Origin: CBDFKS01 sp965248905
Lineage (GTDB): Bacteria; Chloroflexota; Dehalococcoidia; Lucifugimonadales; JAGWBF01
NCBI GenBank assembly: GCA_965248905.1
Contig: CBDFKS010000007.1
Coordinates: forward strand, 1,488,001-1,552,000
Direction of reading: 5' to 3'
DNA length: 64,000 nt
The notes beneath the pieces are model-generated. The model was not told where the DNA came from. It made no database searches and saw only the letters and a list, made by a program, of their open reading frames with translations. Numbering within the stretch: position 1 is the stretch's first letter; each line of letters starts with the position of its first letter. The translations under genes and the position numbers were made by a program. Positions 51,844 to 61,438 of this stretch are shown one piece after another.

Positions 51844-53253
51844 CTAGCGGGTCTCCGATGGCAACGGACTGAGTAGTTTTATCAGCTCCGACACGTTACC
51901 CGCTGAGTCCAGGCTATCGACGGCATCAACGATTCTATTTACCCTGTCTGAATCGATCACCTGCGAAGCAGTGGTCACGAACTTGCTCTTGACATCATCG
52001 GCTTTTGTTACTTCGCCCACCCTGTCTACCCTACGGCTGTAGCTCTGTCCACTCTTGGCATGGACCGTTACCTTGCACATGCGCGTGTGACTCTCACGGA
52101 AAATCTTCTCGCACTCTTCATCGAAAGATAGCACAACGCGCTTAGACAGGTTAGTCAGCTCAGGACTGTTGGCCGTTTTTTGAGTGTACCAGTTTGGTCC
52201 ACCGGCGCCCGCCACCAGGGAAGCGGCTACTTGATAAGGCATACTGAACTCCATGTCGGACAGACCTACCGGCTCCTGATCGTCAAAACCGATACCGTCT
52301 TGCTCGTTAGTAATAACCTCGATTCTCTCTATGTCGCCAGGAGCGATGCTATGCTCCTTTGCGATATTGGTAACACCTTCTATGGCAGTGTGAGTTACGG
52401 CGCAGCCGGGGTATATCTTGGACGTGAATTCAGGCAGGTAGTATCTCTCTCCCAAGCCCTCCGTCAGTCGCTTCTCGTCGAAGATGTCCATGCCCACCAT
52501 CACCCACAGCCCTCTTTCGCCGTCCAGAATATTATTCTGCTGTAACATTTTGAGGCCCTTTTGCGCCGAAACCGCCGAGAAGGTCCCCGTCATACACATC
52601 CAGGCCCAGCCCTGTTTGATATCCTTCCTGGGAGTGAGTCCATCGTCACCAATCCACTTGTACCATGCCGGTACCGGGGTATAAATGCCTGACATGCCTA
52701 TGGCCGACACCATCTGGTCTTCGCTCAGCCCCAGAGCCCTGCCCGCTGCGCATGTGGCTGCAAAGGTGGAGGGCGTTTCGCCGGAAAGCTTCTGCGACTG
52801 CTCCAAGGACATGTCCATAGAGTGAACGATACGCGCCGAGCCTTCGTACCCGGCCACGACACTGGTGATCAGCTCTTTCCCAGAGATGCCCCGGGACTCT
52901 CCGGCGGCCAGGGCGGCCGGCACTGCCATGGCTCCAAGCCAGGTGGCACACCTGCTACTGTCGCTACGGGTATAGTCGCAATAGTCCAACATGGTGGACA
53001 AGGCCCCATTGGCAAAGGCAGCGGCGGAGGCGGACACCTTGACTCCATTCCCAATAATAGTAGCCTGCTCTCTGCCACCTCCCAACTCCTCCGCGATGTC
53101 CAGAAAGGCCCTGGACAGGTTCAAGTGATACCCTCCGATACAGTTGCCCAGGGCATCCAGGATGGCGAGTTTCCCCTTCTCTATGATCTCTTTGGGAAGG
53201 TCCTCGTACTTCAACTTGGAAATATAGCTGGCGAGTGTACGCGTGGATGACAT
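51844..53253 (-). CDS. MmgE/PrpD family protein 1
   Basis: A 469-residue protein of the MmgE/PrpD family, whose known members dehydrate 2-methylcitrate or isomerise cis-aconitate-type acids. LASYISKLKYEDLPKEIIEKGKLAILDALGNCIGG opens the family; ANGALSTMLDYCDYTR and YEGSARIVHSMDM follow; YPGCAVTHTAIEGVTNIAKE is the late conserved block. It is not in a methylcitrate cluster here, so the substrate may differ, as in many family members. GGAGG precedes the ATG. It runs convergent to the hydantoinase operon and upstream lies an amidase on the same strand. Confidence 0.85.
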   Translation of the reverse strand: MSSTRTLASYISKLKYEDLPKEIIEKGKLAILDALGNCIGGYHLNLSRAFLDIAEELGGGREQATIIGNGVKVSASAAAFANGALSTMLDYCDYTRSDSSRCATWLGAMAVPAALAAGESRGISGKELITSVVAGYEGSARIVHSMDMSLEQSQKLSGETPSTFAATCAAGRALGLSEDQMVSAIGMSGIYTPVPAWYKWIGDDGLTPRKDIKQGWAWMCMTGTFSAVSAQKGLKMLQQNNILDGERGLWVMVGMDIFDEKRLTEGLGERYYLPEFTSKIYPGCAVTHTAIEGVTNIAKEHSIAPGDIERIEVITNEQDGIGFDDQEPVGLSDMEFSMPYQVAASLVAGAGGPNWYTQKTANSPELTNLSKRVVLSFDEECEKIFRESHTRMCKVTVHAKSGQSYSRRVDRVGEVTKADDVKSKFVTTASQVIDSDRVNRIVDAVDSLDSAGNVSELIKLLSPLPSETR

Positions 53254-53376
53254 TCAGACTCCCTCCTATGACCCGGATGAGCTACTACCTCGCTATCAAC
53301 CGTAGCGCAGTAATTTTGCAGAGAACGAGTATAGTGATACCTCCCTCCCGTGTCAAACATTATCCCCGCAGGAGCT

Positions 53377-54756
53377 CTAATCCACTGGCGGCCGTCTCAG
53401 ATGCCAGTCGGTGGCCTGCTGATAAGCATAGGCCACTTTCAAGGCAGTGACCTCGTCGAACCTCTTGGACTGGATATGTACCCCTATGGGAAGCCCGGTG
53501 GATGTGAAGCCGCAGGGCACTGAGATGGCTGGCTCGCCTGTCATGTTTGCTATTCTGGTAAGTAGCACAACCTGAAGAGAGGCTTCTTCGTCCAGTCTGG
53601 GTGGTGGGACTGGGCTTGTCGGGGTGATAATGACGTCCACCTGCTGAAAGGCCCTGTCATACTCTTCAATCATGAGTGTGCGGGCCCGCTGCGCCTTGAT
53701 ATAGTCGGTGGCCAGATGGAGGCTGGCGAGCTCTAATATATCAATGATGTCCTGTCCGAACTCATCTCGCCTGTTTCGAATTAGCTCTTCCTGGCTGGTG
53801 GCGAATTCGGACCATGAAATAACCGCGCCTGCATCGACGGCGTACCTGGCCGTGGGCAGGGAAACCTCCACCACACTGGCGCCCATGTCAACTAGCTTAT
53901 CAATGGCGTTCCGCACTGCTTCCGCTACTTCTTGAGTGGAAATCTCGAACGCATATTCCTTGGGCACGCCGATCTTGATGCCCCTGACATCCCCTCTCTT
54001 CATCCCTCGAAGATAGTTGGGGACCGGCACCTTTGCGGTGGAGCGGTCCAGGGGGTCATGCCCAGCCACCGTTTGAAGCAGGATCGCATTGTCTTCTACA
54101 GTTTTGGTCATGGGTCCGCTGGAGTCCAGAGTCCATGTACCGGTTAATACCCCGTACTTGCTGATAAGCCCGTTGGTGGGTTTGATGCCCACCAGATTGT
54201 TGAAGGCCGCAGGCATACGGATGGAGCCGCCTGAGTCACCCCCCATGGCGCCCATGGCCATCCCAGCGGCGACTGCCGCGGCGGGACCACCACTGGAGCC
54301 ACCGGGAATGTGGTCATGGTTCCAGGGATTGGGCACGGTGCCGTAGTGGGGATTAATGTTGGTGGTGCCCAACGCGAACTCGTTCATATTGTTTTTGCCC
54401 ACGATAATGGCGCCCGCCTCCTTGAGTCGGGTTACCACCGTTGCATCATAATCGGGCATGAAGTCCCTGAAAATGCGAGTGCCCCCGGTCGTACGGGTAC
54501 CCTTGGTATAAAACACGTCTTTTAATGACACCGGGATACCGTGGAGAGCACCCTTGTATGCCCCAGATAGGATCTCTTTTTCAGCGTACTGGGCCGCCTC
54601 AAGGGCCTGCTCTTTCATGAGGGTGATATAGGTGTTGAAAACAGGCTCCAGCTTATCGATGCGTTCGAACAGGCTGGTTATCAGCTCCACCGGGGAGAGC
54701 TTTTTGCGACGGATAAGACCGGCCGCTTCTGCTATGGTCATATGCACTGTATCCAT
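53377..54756 (-). CDS. Amidase-signature family hydrolase 6
   Basis: A 459-residue amidase with VSLKDVF (Lys), PGGSSGGPAAAVAAG (cis-Ser) and GGDSGGSIRMPAAFNNLVG (nucleophile Ser), and FTSTGLPIGVHIQS near the end. It lacks the D-x-PFLS opening of the tandem array and is a different subgroup. It starts 13 bases after the stop of a small GatC/AtzG-like gene, on the same strand, which suggests a heteromeric amidase as for amidase 5. Substrate unknown. Confidence 0.9.
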   Translation of the reverse strand: MDTVHMTIAEAAGLIRRKKLSPVELITSLFERIDKLEPVFNTYITLMKEQALEAAQYAEKEILSGAYKGALHGIPVSLKDVFYTKGTRTTGGTRIFRDFMPDYDATVVTRLKEAGAIIVGKNNMNEFALGTTNINPHYGTVPNPWNHDHIPGGSSGGPAAAVAAGMAMGAMGGDSGGSIRMPAAFNNLVGIKPTNGLISKYGVLTGTWTLDSSGPMTKTVEDNAILLQTVAGHDPLDRSTAKVPVPNYLRGMKRGDVRGIKIGVPKEYAFEISTQEVAEAVRNAIDKLVDMGASVVEVSLPTARYAVDAGAVISWSEFATSQEELIRNRRDEFGQDIIDILELASLHLATDYIKAQRARTLMIEEYDRAFQQVDVIITPTSPVPPPRLDEEASLQVVLLTRIANMTGEPAISVPCGFTSTGLPIGVHIQSKRFDEVTALKVAYAYQQATDWHLRRPPVD

Positions 54757-54769
54757 GCTTAATCCTTGC

Positions 54770-54967
54770 TTAATCCTTTGTTAAGGGGGTGATGTGAGCT
54801 GGGATAGCCTCTTTAGCCGGAATACCTTCGACTCGACGGACCCTCTCCCGGAATACACGGAATCCCGGCAAAAGCTCCTTTAATCGCTCGTTGGTCAGGT
54901 TTAGCCCGGCATAGCGGGATATGATCGCCAGCTCTTCGGCACTGACCCCGGATGATTCTGGCGGCAT
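54770..54967 (-). CDS. Small GatC/AtzG-like protein
   Basis: A 65-residue protein with VSAEELAIISRYAGLNLTNERLKELLPGFRVFRERVRRVEG and a C-terminal tail ending ITPLTKD. The helical first half and extended second half follow the GatC/AtzG plan, though similarity to the copy at 31020 is low. Strong ribosome site GAGGAGGT before ATG 54967. It directly precedes an amidase gene, which supports a role as its structural partner. Confidence 0.65.
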   Translation of the reverse strand: MPPESSGVSAEELAIISRYAGLNLTNERLKELLPGFRVFRERVRRVEGIPAKEAIPAHITPLTKD

Positions 54968-55237
54968 GGAGATACCTCCTCGCTGAGTGACATCGTATTG
55001 TTTCTATCAGAACGAGACGAAGGAATTCATACACAGATGTTTGCCGAGGCATCAAATCGCAGGGCACATTGTATACATCCATGACATCTAGGTTAAAAGA
55101 TGTTGGCTAGGGGCGAGCCCTGACCGTAAATGGGACCGCCGAGAACACCCTAGCTGGAATAATTGGTTAACCTTTTAGGCGAAAACTGCTAAACGAAAAT
55201 CCGATGTTCGGCAAGAGATCGTTGTATATACCGCCGG

Positions 55238-56203
55238 TCAGGAGTAATACGTGGCGCTGAAGCCTAATGAGTTTTGATGCACGTAGATGAAGATGCTGGC
55301 GCTAAGGTCTCCCGCTCTTGCCCTGACCACCACTGCAGGCCAACCTTCAGCGGTAGTCAAAGGTTGCCTTGACTGCAATTCGAAGTTGCTGAATATATAT
55401 TTCATCGCCGACACGGTCCACGCCACATACTCATCCAATGTGAGTGGTCCAATCCTCTGGGCAAATAAGTCTTCTTCAACTATAAGCAAGCCCCCCTCAG
55501 TGCCTATGTAAGCCTGGGAGACACCGCTTGGCGCGGTGGTAGTCGACCATGTTGAAGGGAACCGAATCGAAAATGGGTATCGGGCGCTTGAGTATAGTTC
55601 CATTTGAATCGTGGGTTCCGGCGTGGGAGTGGGAGTAGGCGTTGGCGTCGGTGTCGCTGTTGGCTCTGGGGTAGCAGTAGGCGTAGGTGTCGGAGTCGCT
55701 GTTGGTTCCGGTGTGGCAGTAGGGGTAGGCGTCGGTGTGGGTGGCGGAGTAGGAGTAGGTGTCGGAGTAACTATGACTTCCTTTATTATTTCCTTGATAA
55801 TCGGCGTAGGCGTAGCTCCTGGAGTCGGAGTTGCCACCACCAGCTCGATTATTGGTGTAGAGGTCGGACCTAACGTCGGAGTTGCTACTACCTCTTTCTC
55901 AACTATGATCGGCTCTGGCGTAGGACCTGGCGTTGGGGTTGCTACTACCTCCACACGCACCTCTTTCTCGATGACAAAAGGTGTCGGAGTTTGCATCTGA
56001 GCCATTATCCTGGATATCTCAGCCGTAACCGTAGCCTGTAGGTCAGCGGTGGGTGGAGATGTCGGTGTCGGCATTGGTTCTAACGCAGGGGTGGCCGTAC
56101 CTTCCAAAGCAATCGTAGGAGCGTCTGTCAATTTAGTTTGGGTACAGGCTATCAGTGCTATCAATGGCAAAATTAAAACACCTGCAATTCTCCACCCTGA
56201 CAT
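55238..56203 (-). CDS. Lipoprotein with long PT-rich linker
   Basis: A 321-residue lipoprotein: MSGWRIAGVLILPLIALIAC is a signal with a lipobox Cys at residue 20. About 160 residues of Thr/Pro-rich repeats follow, mixed with IIVEKEVVATPTPGPTP units, then a C-terminal domain of about 110 residues starting YPFSIRFPSTWST, which resembles PsbP/DcrB-type single-domain lipoproteins. The linker would span the cell envelope and present the domain outside. The start at 56203 is chosen after AAGGGGGAAGG; an in-frame ATG at 56242 would put 13 polar residues before the signal. Function unknown. Confidence 0.78.
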   Translation of the reverse strand: MSGWRIAGVLILPLIALIACTQTKLTDAPTIALEGTATPALEPMPTPTSPPTADLQATVTAEISRIMAQMQTPTPFVIEKEVRVEVVATPTPGPTPEPIIVEKEVVATPTLGPTSTPIIELVVATPTPGATPTPIIKEIIKEVIVTPTPTPTPPPTPTPTPTATPEPTATPTPTPTATPEPTATPTPTPTPTPTPEPTIQMELYSSARYPFSIRFPSTWSTTTAPSGVSQAYIGTEGGLLIVEEDLFAQRIGPLTLDEYVAWTVSAMKYIFSNFELQSRQPLTTAEGWPAVVVRARAGDLSASIFIYVHQNSLGFSATYYS

Positions 56204-56409
56204 GGTGCCTTCCCCCTTAGGAACAAATTCGACTGCCTCCAACTCTGCACGATATTTTTGCTCCCCTCCCCCCGTTTGTCAAGCGTGCACTTATGCTTAG
56301 CGACGTATCCGTGTTATTGTTCAGCCACATTCGTCACTCAGTTGGACTTCATGAACGATGTCATGAGGTATTATAAAGCTGATCAAAGTTAAATATGCGG
56401 GGGTGTCCA

Positions 56410-57789
56410 ATGGCAGGAGAAACCAGAAAGGTAGCGGAGTACATCGCGAAATCCAGGTATCAGGATTTCCCACCGCAGGTCATTCACGATGCCAAACGAT
56501 TGATCCTCGACCACCTGGGGATCGCTATTCTAGGCGCTACTTCGCTCCCTGCAAAAGCGATCGTAAAGACCATAAAGCTATGGGGCGGCAAGGAGGAGTC
56601 CACTATCATCGGAGAGTCCACCCTATTCCCATCCCTACTCGCTCCAATGGCCAATGGCACTATGGCATATTCCCAGATGATCGATGATATCTACCCAGGT
56701 CGATCCCACATACACCCCGGCAACTGTGTAATACCCCCTGCGCTGGCGCTGGCCGAAAGCAGGCACGTTAGTGGTGCAGATTTTATAAATGCCGTGGTTG
56801 TGGGCTATGAGATTGCATGTAGGACAGCCGATGCCGTGGGCCGCTCCCACACTGAGCTGGGGTTCTACGAAGGCTCGGCCAACCCCCATTTCGGAGCCGC
56901 CGCAGCCTCAGCCAAGCTCCTTGGGCTGGACGTCGAGAGAACATGCCACACCCTCGGGCTGATCGGGACCATGGCTTCTGGAATGTGGGAGGACGGAGTG
57001 ATTCAGAGCTCCGCCCAACCGCTACACGCTGGCAAGGCGTCCACGAACGGGGTACTTGCCGCCTCTTTGGCCGGCAACGGGCTAACGGCGGGGGATACCA
57101 TCTATGAGGGTAGGGAAGGCAAAAGGGGTTACCTGAACGTATTTTCAAATGAAGCTGACCCAAGTCAGTTGGTAGATGGATTGGGCACCACCCATAGGAT
57201 AGGGGGAGTTGGCTTCAAGTTCCATGCGGCGGCCGGTGGAATACAACCTTCCATCGATGCCATGCTGGCCTTGGTGCGAAAGCATGGAATCGGAGCCCAG
57301 GACGTCGAAAGTATAACCGTGAAAGGGAATAGGTTGGAAGTGGCCAACCACAACGTGCCGGACCCGCAAACTAACTTCGGAGCGGTCCAAAGTAGCTACT
57401 ATTGTGTCTCAAGAGCCCTAATCGATGGGAAGGTCTTGGCGAGCCACATGGCGCCCGATAGGCTCAACGAGCCGAATGTGCGAGAAGTGATGGGCAAAAT
57501 CAACATCGAGCTTGACCCGGAACACGACAAAACGCTGGTGACGCCTCCTTATCTGATTTCAGCTACGGTGGTAGTCAAGACGAAGGACGGCAGGCTCCTG
57601 GAAGAAACCGCGAAAACCGCCAAGGGCATGCCTGAAAACCCGGCCAGCGACCAGGAGCTCGAAGAGAAGTTCCACGAGCTGGTATCCACCGTCATTCTCA
57701 AGGATCGCGCCGACGCTATTCGGGAAGCAGTTTGGAGCCTGGAAAATCTATCAGCGATCGAAGAACTGACCAGGCTATTACGCCCTTAA
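56410..57789 (+). CDS. MmgE/PrpD family protein 2
   Basis: A 459-residue MmgE/PrpD protein: RKVAEYIAKSRYQDFPPQVIHDAKRLILDHLGIAILGA, MAYSQMIDDIYPGRSHIHPGN and GYEIACRTADAVGRSH, then GGVGFKFHAAAGGIQPSIDAML. It is distinct from copy 1 at 51844 and not a recent duplicate. ATG 56410 follows GGGGGTG; ATG 56395 in the same frame is an alternative. It stands alone on the plus strand, so its pathway is not indicated by neighbours beyond the general amide/acid catabolic theme. Confidence 0.85.
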   Translation: MAGETRKVAEYIAKSRYQDFPPQVIHDAKRLILDHLGIAILGATSLPAKAIVKTIKLWGGKEESTIIGESTLFPSLLAPMANGTMAYSQMIDDIYPGRSHIHPGNCVIPPALALAESRHVSGADFINAVVVGYEIACRTADAVGRSHTELGFYEGSANPHFGAAAASAKLLGLDVERTCHTLGLIGTMASGMWEDGVIQSSAQPLHAGKASTNGVLAASLAGNGLTAGDTIYEGREGKRGYLNVFSNEADPSQLVDGLGTTHRIGGVGFKFHAAAGGIQPSIDAMLALVRKHGIGAQDVESITVKGNRLEVANHNVPDPQTNFGAVQSSYYCVSRALIDGKVLASHMAPDRLNEPNVREVMGKINIELDPEHDKTLVTPPYLISATVVVKTKDGRLLEETAKTAKGMPENPASDQELEEKFHELVSTVILKDRADAIREAVWSLENLSAIEELTRLLRP

Positions 57790-57878
57790 GGCACCGGAGC
57801 ATAACCATGCCTGTTAGGTAACTTGAACGCTGGCCGGTGGATGCCATTAAGGGATTTGCGACTGCCGAAGTCTCAAGG

Positions 57879-57907
57879 TTGACTGCGTTACTGGCTGATA
57901 CTAAAAT
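57879..57907 (+). promoter_or_regulatory. Promoter of the second lipoprotein cluster
   Basis: TTGACT (57879-57884), a 17-base spacer, and TAAAAT (57902-57907), about 140 bases before the first lipoprotein start. Confidence 0.65.
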
Positions 57908-58046
57908 GGCCCATACGTAGTATGCTACGATTCTTAGGGATACCAGCTAATTAACCTCCGGAAAACTGGAACAGGTCAGGTGAAACAATGTCGGTATGGC
58001 AATCGTGTTCCAATATAAGGAAGGCTATGAGCCAGGACGGAGCGAA

Positions 58047-58442
58047 ATGAAACAAATGCTAGGTAGACCAACAACTCTGAGCGCGCTAATAGTAATTTTC
58101 GCTGTGCTGGTCAGCCTCACGGCTGCGGCCTGCGGTGGTGGACCGAAGGAGCTGGAGTTCCCCATGAGAATTGAGGAAGGCAAACTCACTCCCGAGTCTA
58201 TCGACGTCAAGGAGGGCGATAAAGTCGTCCTGCAAGTACAGACTGACGAGCCCGGTGAGGTAAGAATCGGAGGCCTCGAAGTGAAGGGGCGGGTTGAGCC
58301 CGGTAAAGTGACAGAGCTCCGCTTCTCGATATTCGACACCAGGTTTGGTAACGTGGCAAGCTTGGGCCGCAATATTTACTTCACTCCGGACAACGAACCA
58401 GAAGCACAAATCGGCTTCATAGGCACCACGTACAATAAGTAA
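58047..58442 (+). CDS. Cupredoxin-like lipoprotein, paralogue 4
   Basis: A 131-residue lipoprotein: MKQMLGRPTTLSALIVIFAVLVSL signal, lipobox TAAAC, then GGGPKELEFPMRIEEGKLTPESIDVKEGDKVVLQVQTDEPGEVRIGGLEV, VEPGKVTELRFSIF and AQIGFIGT at the end. It belongs to the same family as the genes at 24936-26370, 32 kb away. No copper ligands are seen. ATG 58047 is chosen so that the protein begins like its paralogues (MKQ-x-x-x-RP); an in-frame ATG at 57996 adds 17 polar residues. Confidence 0.77.
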   Translation: MKQMLGRPTTLSALIVIFAVLVSLTAAACGGGPKELEFPMRIEEGKLTPESIDVKEGDKVVLQVQTDEPGEVRIGGLEVKGRVEPGKVTELRFSIFDTRFGNVASLGRNIYFTPDNEPEAQIGFIGTTYNK

Positions 58443-58552
58443 TATGTGGGCGTAGAGAAGCGGCCAGCAAGATGGAAATCTTGTGACGCACCCGTTGATG
58501 TGGATCGCAATCCAACCATCCGGGATTGTTTTCGAGACCGTATACGTTATGC

Positions 58553-58558
58553 TAAAAT
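58553..58558 (+). promoter_or_regulatory. Possible -10 box for lipoprotein paralogue 5
   Basis: TAAAAT in the context GCTAAAATGG, nearly the same as the box at 57902; a good -35 hexamer is not seen. Confidence 0.35.
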
Positions 58559-58628
58559 GGTAACCTGAAATCGTTCCCAGGAATTAGACAGGATGAAACA
58601 ACGTATTCCAAAGCCAGGAGCGGACGTC

Positions 58629-59045
58629 ATGAAACAACATCTAGTCAGACCGACAACTCTGAGGGGCATCATCGTAGCAATAGCGGTGCTGATTGGCCTC
58701 CTTGCAGCGGCCTGCGGCGGTGGTGGAGCCTCGGAGATGGAACACGCTGTAAGTATAGTAAATGGGAAACTCGTCCCCGATACTATCAATGTCACTGTGG
58801 ACGACAAGGTCGTTCTGATAGCGCAGTCTGATCAGAGCGGACTACTCAGGGTGGGAGGCTACCAGGTTAAAGGCCAGCTTGAGCCTGGAACGGTAACGGA
58901 ACTACGTTTCACGGCGTTCGACCGCAGATCGATGGGTAACGCGATTTCGGACGTCCTTATCTACTTCAAACCAGAATCTGAACCAGAAATACAGGTCGGC
59001 TTGATTGAAGTGTCATTCAAGGGGAAGCTGGGTAGGGGGGGTTAA
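58629..59045 (+). CDS. Cupredoxin-like lipoprotein, paralogue 5
   Basis: A 138-residue lipoprotein beginning MKQHLVRPTTLRGIIVAIAVLIG, lipobox LAAAC, then GGGGASEMEHAVSIVNGKLVPDTINVTVDDKVVLIAQSDQSG, LEPGTVTELRFTAF and IQVGLIEV. The plan matches the other four family members. AGGAG lies 8 bases before ATG 58629; an in-frame ATG at 58593 adds 12 residues. It probably arose with paralogue 4 by tandem duplication. Confidence 0.77.
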   Translation: MKQHLVRPTTLRGIIVAIAVLIGLLAAACGGGGASEMEHAVSIVNGKLVPDTINVTVDDKVVLIAQSDQSGLLRVGGYQVKGQLEPGTVTELRFTAFDRRSMGNAISDVLIYFKPESEPEIQVGLIEVSFKGKLGRGG

Positions 59046-59285
59046 GTAACTGATCCGCACCGACGGGCCAGTGACCCATAGTGCTGAAAATCCTCGGCGC
59101 GCTTTCTCCGTTTGCATGACCGTACGTTCCGTCAGACCTGAATATACGTTTCGGTCTACGTGAACCTAGCCACAGGTGATAGCTTCAACGAACCATTCCT
59201 TATAATGCTTTCAAGCTATATTAATAACGTAATGAAATAAAAAACACCGGGAGACGCTCCAGCTGCTCGAACTTGTATCTGAAGT

Positions 59286-59362
59286 TGGTGGGCCGTCAGG
59301 GATTCGAACCCTGGACACCCGGATTAAAAGTCCGGTGCTCTGACCAACTGAGCTAACGGCCC
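59286..59362 (-). tRNA. tRNA-Lys (TTT)
   Basis: A 74-base cloverleaf on the minus strand plus an encoded CCA (59286-59288). The acceptor GGGCCGT/ACGGCCC pairs fully, the anticodon stem CCGGA/TCCGG encloses CTTTTAA with anticodon TTT, and the T arm CAGGG-TTCGAAT-CCCTG is standard. Confidence 0.96.
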
Positions 59363-59521
59363 TGAACGAACAAACCCTATCCAACGCTTACCATCCCTGA
59401 TTCTATCAACCTGCAGTATCGGACGCAACAGGAGTTGGTCCTAAATGGATGTCGAACTTCCCACCTGGCTCTGATCATTATGCTCCCATGAATTTTGCAT
59501 TCAGGACAGATCACGATAGTA

Positions 59522-59551
59522 TTGACAGGGGCGAGAAAAGCGGCCTATAAT
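59522..59551 (+). promoter_or_regulatory. Sigma70 promoter of pyrG
   Basis: TTGACA (59522-59527), an 18-base spacer, and TATAAT (59546-59551), about 120 bases before the pyrG ATG. Both hexamers are perfect. Confidence 0.85.
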
Positions 59552-59669
59552 CAAAATGTCGAAGCTGACCAGTCGCTTTACACGTCTTCATTTGCCCCAC
59601 ATGTACCTTCAGTCTTAATTCCACGTATGTTAGGGCGCTTTTTATGGCTAAAACCCGTTCCGTGAACCT

Positions 59670-61301
59670 ATGAGCGCTAAATATATCTTCGTCACCGGCG
59701 GAGTGGTTAGCTCAGTCGGCAAGGGGATCAGCGTAGCGGCCATCGGACGCATCCTCAAAAGCCGAGGAATCTCCATCTCAGTAATGAAGTTAGACCCTTA
59801 CCTTAACGTTGACCCAGGCACTATGTCCCCTTACCAACACGGCGAAGTGTTTGTTACCACAGACGGCAGCGAAACCGATATGGACCTGGGACATTACGAA
59901 CGCTTCACCGACCTGGAACTTACTCGGCTCTCCAACTTAACAGCGGGTCAGGTATACCTATCTTTGCTCGGTAAGGAGCGGCGGGGAGACTTCCTGGGAG
60001 GGACCATTCAAGCCGTGCCCCATGTTACAAACGAGATTAAGGGAAGAATCGTCACACTCGCCGAGGAGTCTCAAGCCGAGGTCATAGTAGTCGAAGTCGG
60101 CGGCACGGTCGGAGACATCGAGGGTCTCCCATTTCTAGAGACCATTCGACAAATTCGTAACGAGGTGGGGAGAAACAACGTCTTCTATATCCACGTGACT
60201 CTGTTGCCCCAGATGTCCACCACAGGCGAACTGAAGACCAAGCCAACACAGCATAGTGTCAAGGAGCTACGAAGCATCGGAATACAGCCGGACGCAATAA
60301 TATGTCGAATCGATTCCCCCATGCCCGAGCCGATCAAAGACAAAATCTCCCTTTTCTGCGACGTGCCAAAGGCTGCGGTAATTCCCCTTCAGACGGTCCC
60401 CAGAGTATACGAAGTGCCTCTGATATTAGAGGAGTATGGATTGGGTGACCTGCTGGTTAAATCTTTAAATCTATCTGACCGTCACAAGGACATGGCTGAC
60501 TGGGCCTCCATGGTGGAGCACATGAACCAGCCCAAGGAGACGGTGCCCATCGCCTTGGTGGGCAAATACGTGGAATTGCCGGATTCCTACATATCGGTGA
60601 CAGAAGCCCTCAAACATGCCAGCCTTTACCATGATCGAGACATAGATATTCAGTGGATACACTCAGAGGACATCGAGAGAGAGGGCCCAGATTCCCTACT
60701 AAAGACGGCTTGTGGAATAATCGTGCCTGGAGGATTCGGCCAGCGAGGCGTCGAGGGCATGATCGAAACCGCGCGCTACGCTCGGGAAAACAAGATCCCT
60801 TATCTGGGCCTATGCCTGGGGCTACAGGCCATGGTCGTCGAGTATGCCAGGAATGTATTGGGCCTTAAATCCGCCAACTCCTCCGAGATGGATCCCAACA
60901 CTCCTTATCCAGTAATAGATATCATGCCGGAACAACGATCGGTCGAGGATAAAGGCGGCACGATGAGGTTAGGCACCTACCCTTGCCAACTACTGGAGGG
61001 TAGCTTGGCTTATAAGGCATATGACCAGCCGCTGGTATACGAACGACACCGCCATCGATTTGAGCTAAACAATAGTTATCGGGAAGCGCTGGAAGAGAGC
61101 GGGCTCATGGCCGCCGGAATGTCTCCCGACGGCAAGCTGGTTGAAATCACCGAACTGGCCGGAGATTTCTTCATGATGGGCGTGCAGTTCCACCCGGAGT
61201 TCTTGTCAAGGCCGAACCGACCCCACCCTCTGTTTCGAGAGTTTATCGCCGCCGCAAAGGACACCCTGAGAGAAGGAGCTCAGCCGCCTCTCCCTCTGTA
61301 A
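59670..61301 (+). CDS. pyrG: CTP synthase
   Basis: A 543-residue enzyme converting UTP to CTP with glutamine and ATP. The synthetase domain begins KYIFVTGGVVSSVGKGISVAAIG with the ATP P-loop, then KLDPYLNVDPGTMSPYQHGEVFVT and the GHYERF segment. The glutamine amidotransferase domain carries PGGFGQRG, YLGLCLGLQ with nucleophile Cys, and QFHPEF with the His-Glu pair. The length is normal and all motifs are intact. It has its own promoter; fsa and rho follow on the same strand. Confidence 0.97.
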   Translation: MSAKYIFVTGGVVSSVGKGISVAAIGRILKSRGISISVMKLDPYLNVDPGTMSPYQHGEVFVTTDGSETDMDLGHYERFTDLELTRLSNLTAGQVYLSLLGKERRGDFLGGTIQAVPHVTNEIKGRIVTLAEESQAEVIVVEVGGTVGDIEGLPFLETIRQIRNEVGRNNVFYIHVTLLPQMSTTGELKTKPTQHSVKELRSIGIQPDAIICRIDSPMPEPIKDKISLFCDVPKAAVIPLQTVPRVYEVPLILEEYGLGDLLVKSLNLSDRHKDMADWASMVEHMNQPKETVPIALVGKYVELPDSYISVTEALKHASLYHDRDIDIQWIHSEDIEREGPDSLLKTACGIIVPGGFGQRGVEGMIETARYARENKIPYLGLCLGLQAMVVEYARNVLGLKSANSSEMDPNTPYPVIDIMPEQRSVEDKGGTMRLGTYPCQLLEGSLAYKAYDQPLVYERHRHRFELNNSYREALEESGLMAAGMSPDGKLVEITELAGDFFMMGVQFHPEFLSRPNRPHPLFREFIAAAKDTLREGAQPPLPL

Positions 61302-61438
61302 ATGATGGACCAACTGTAAGGGTTGATCACTCAGTCGTTGCCCAGATTGCATTCCATTTCTCTATATGGTGAACATGATAGTAGATATAGGAACTGGTGA
61401 GTCCCCGGACACAGGAAAGAATCATTGGGAGGGGTGTT

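Noticed and set aside
54968..55237. Gene between the GatC-like gene and the PT-rich lipoprotein
   Set aside because: An 89-codon frame at 54813-55082 overlaps the GatC-like gene and has no features; nothing else is seen.
55604..56000. Arg/Ser-rich and Gly/Val-rich open frames on the plus strand
   Set aside because: They mirror the PT-rich linker of the minus-strand lipoprotein, which has the signal peptide and lipobox.
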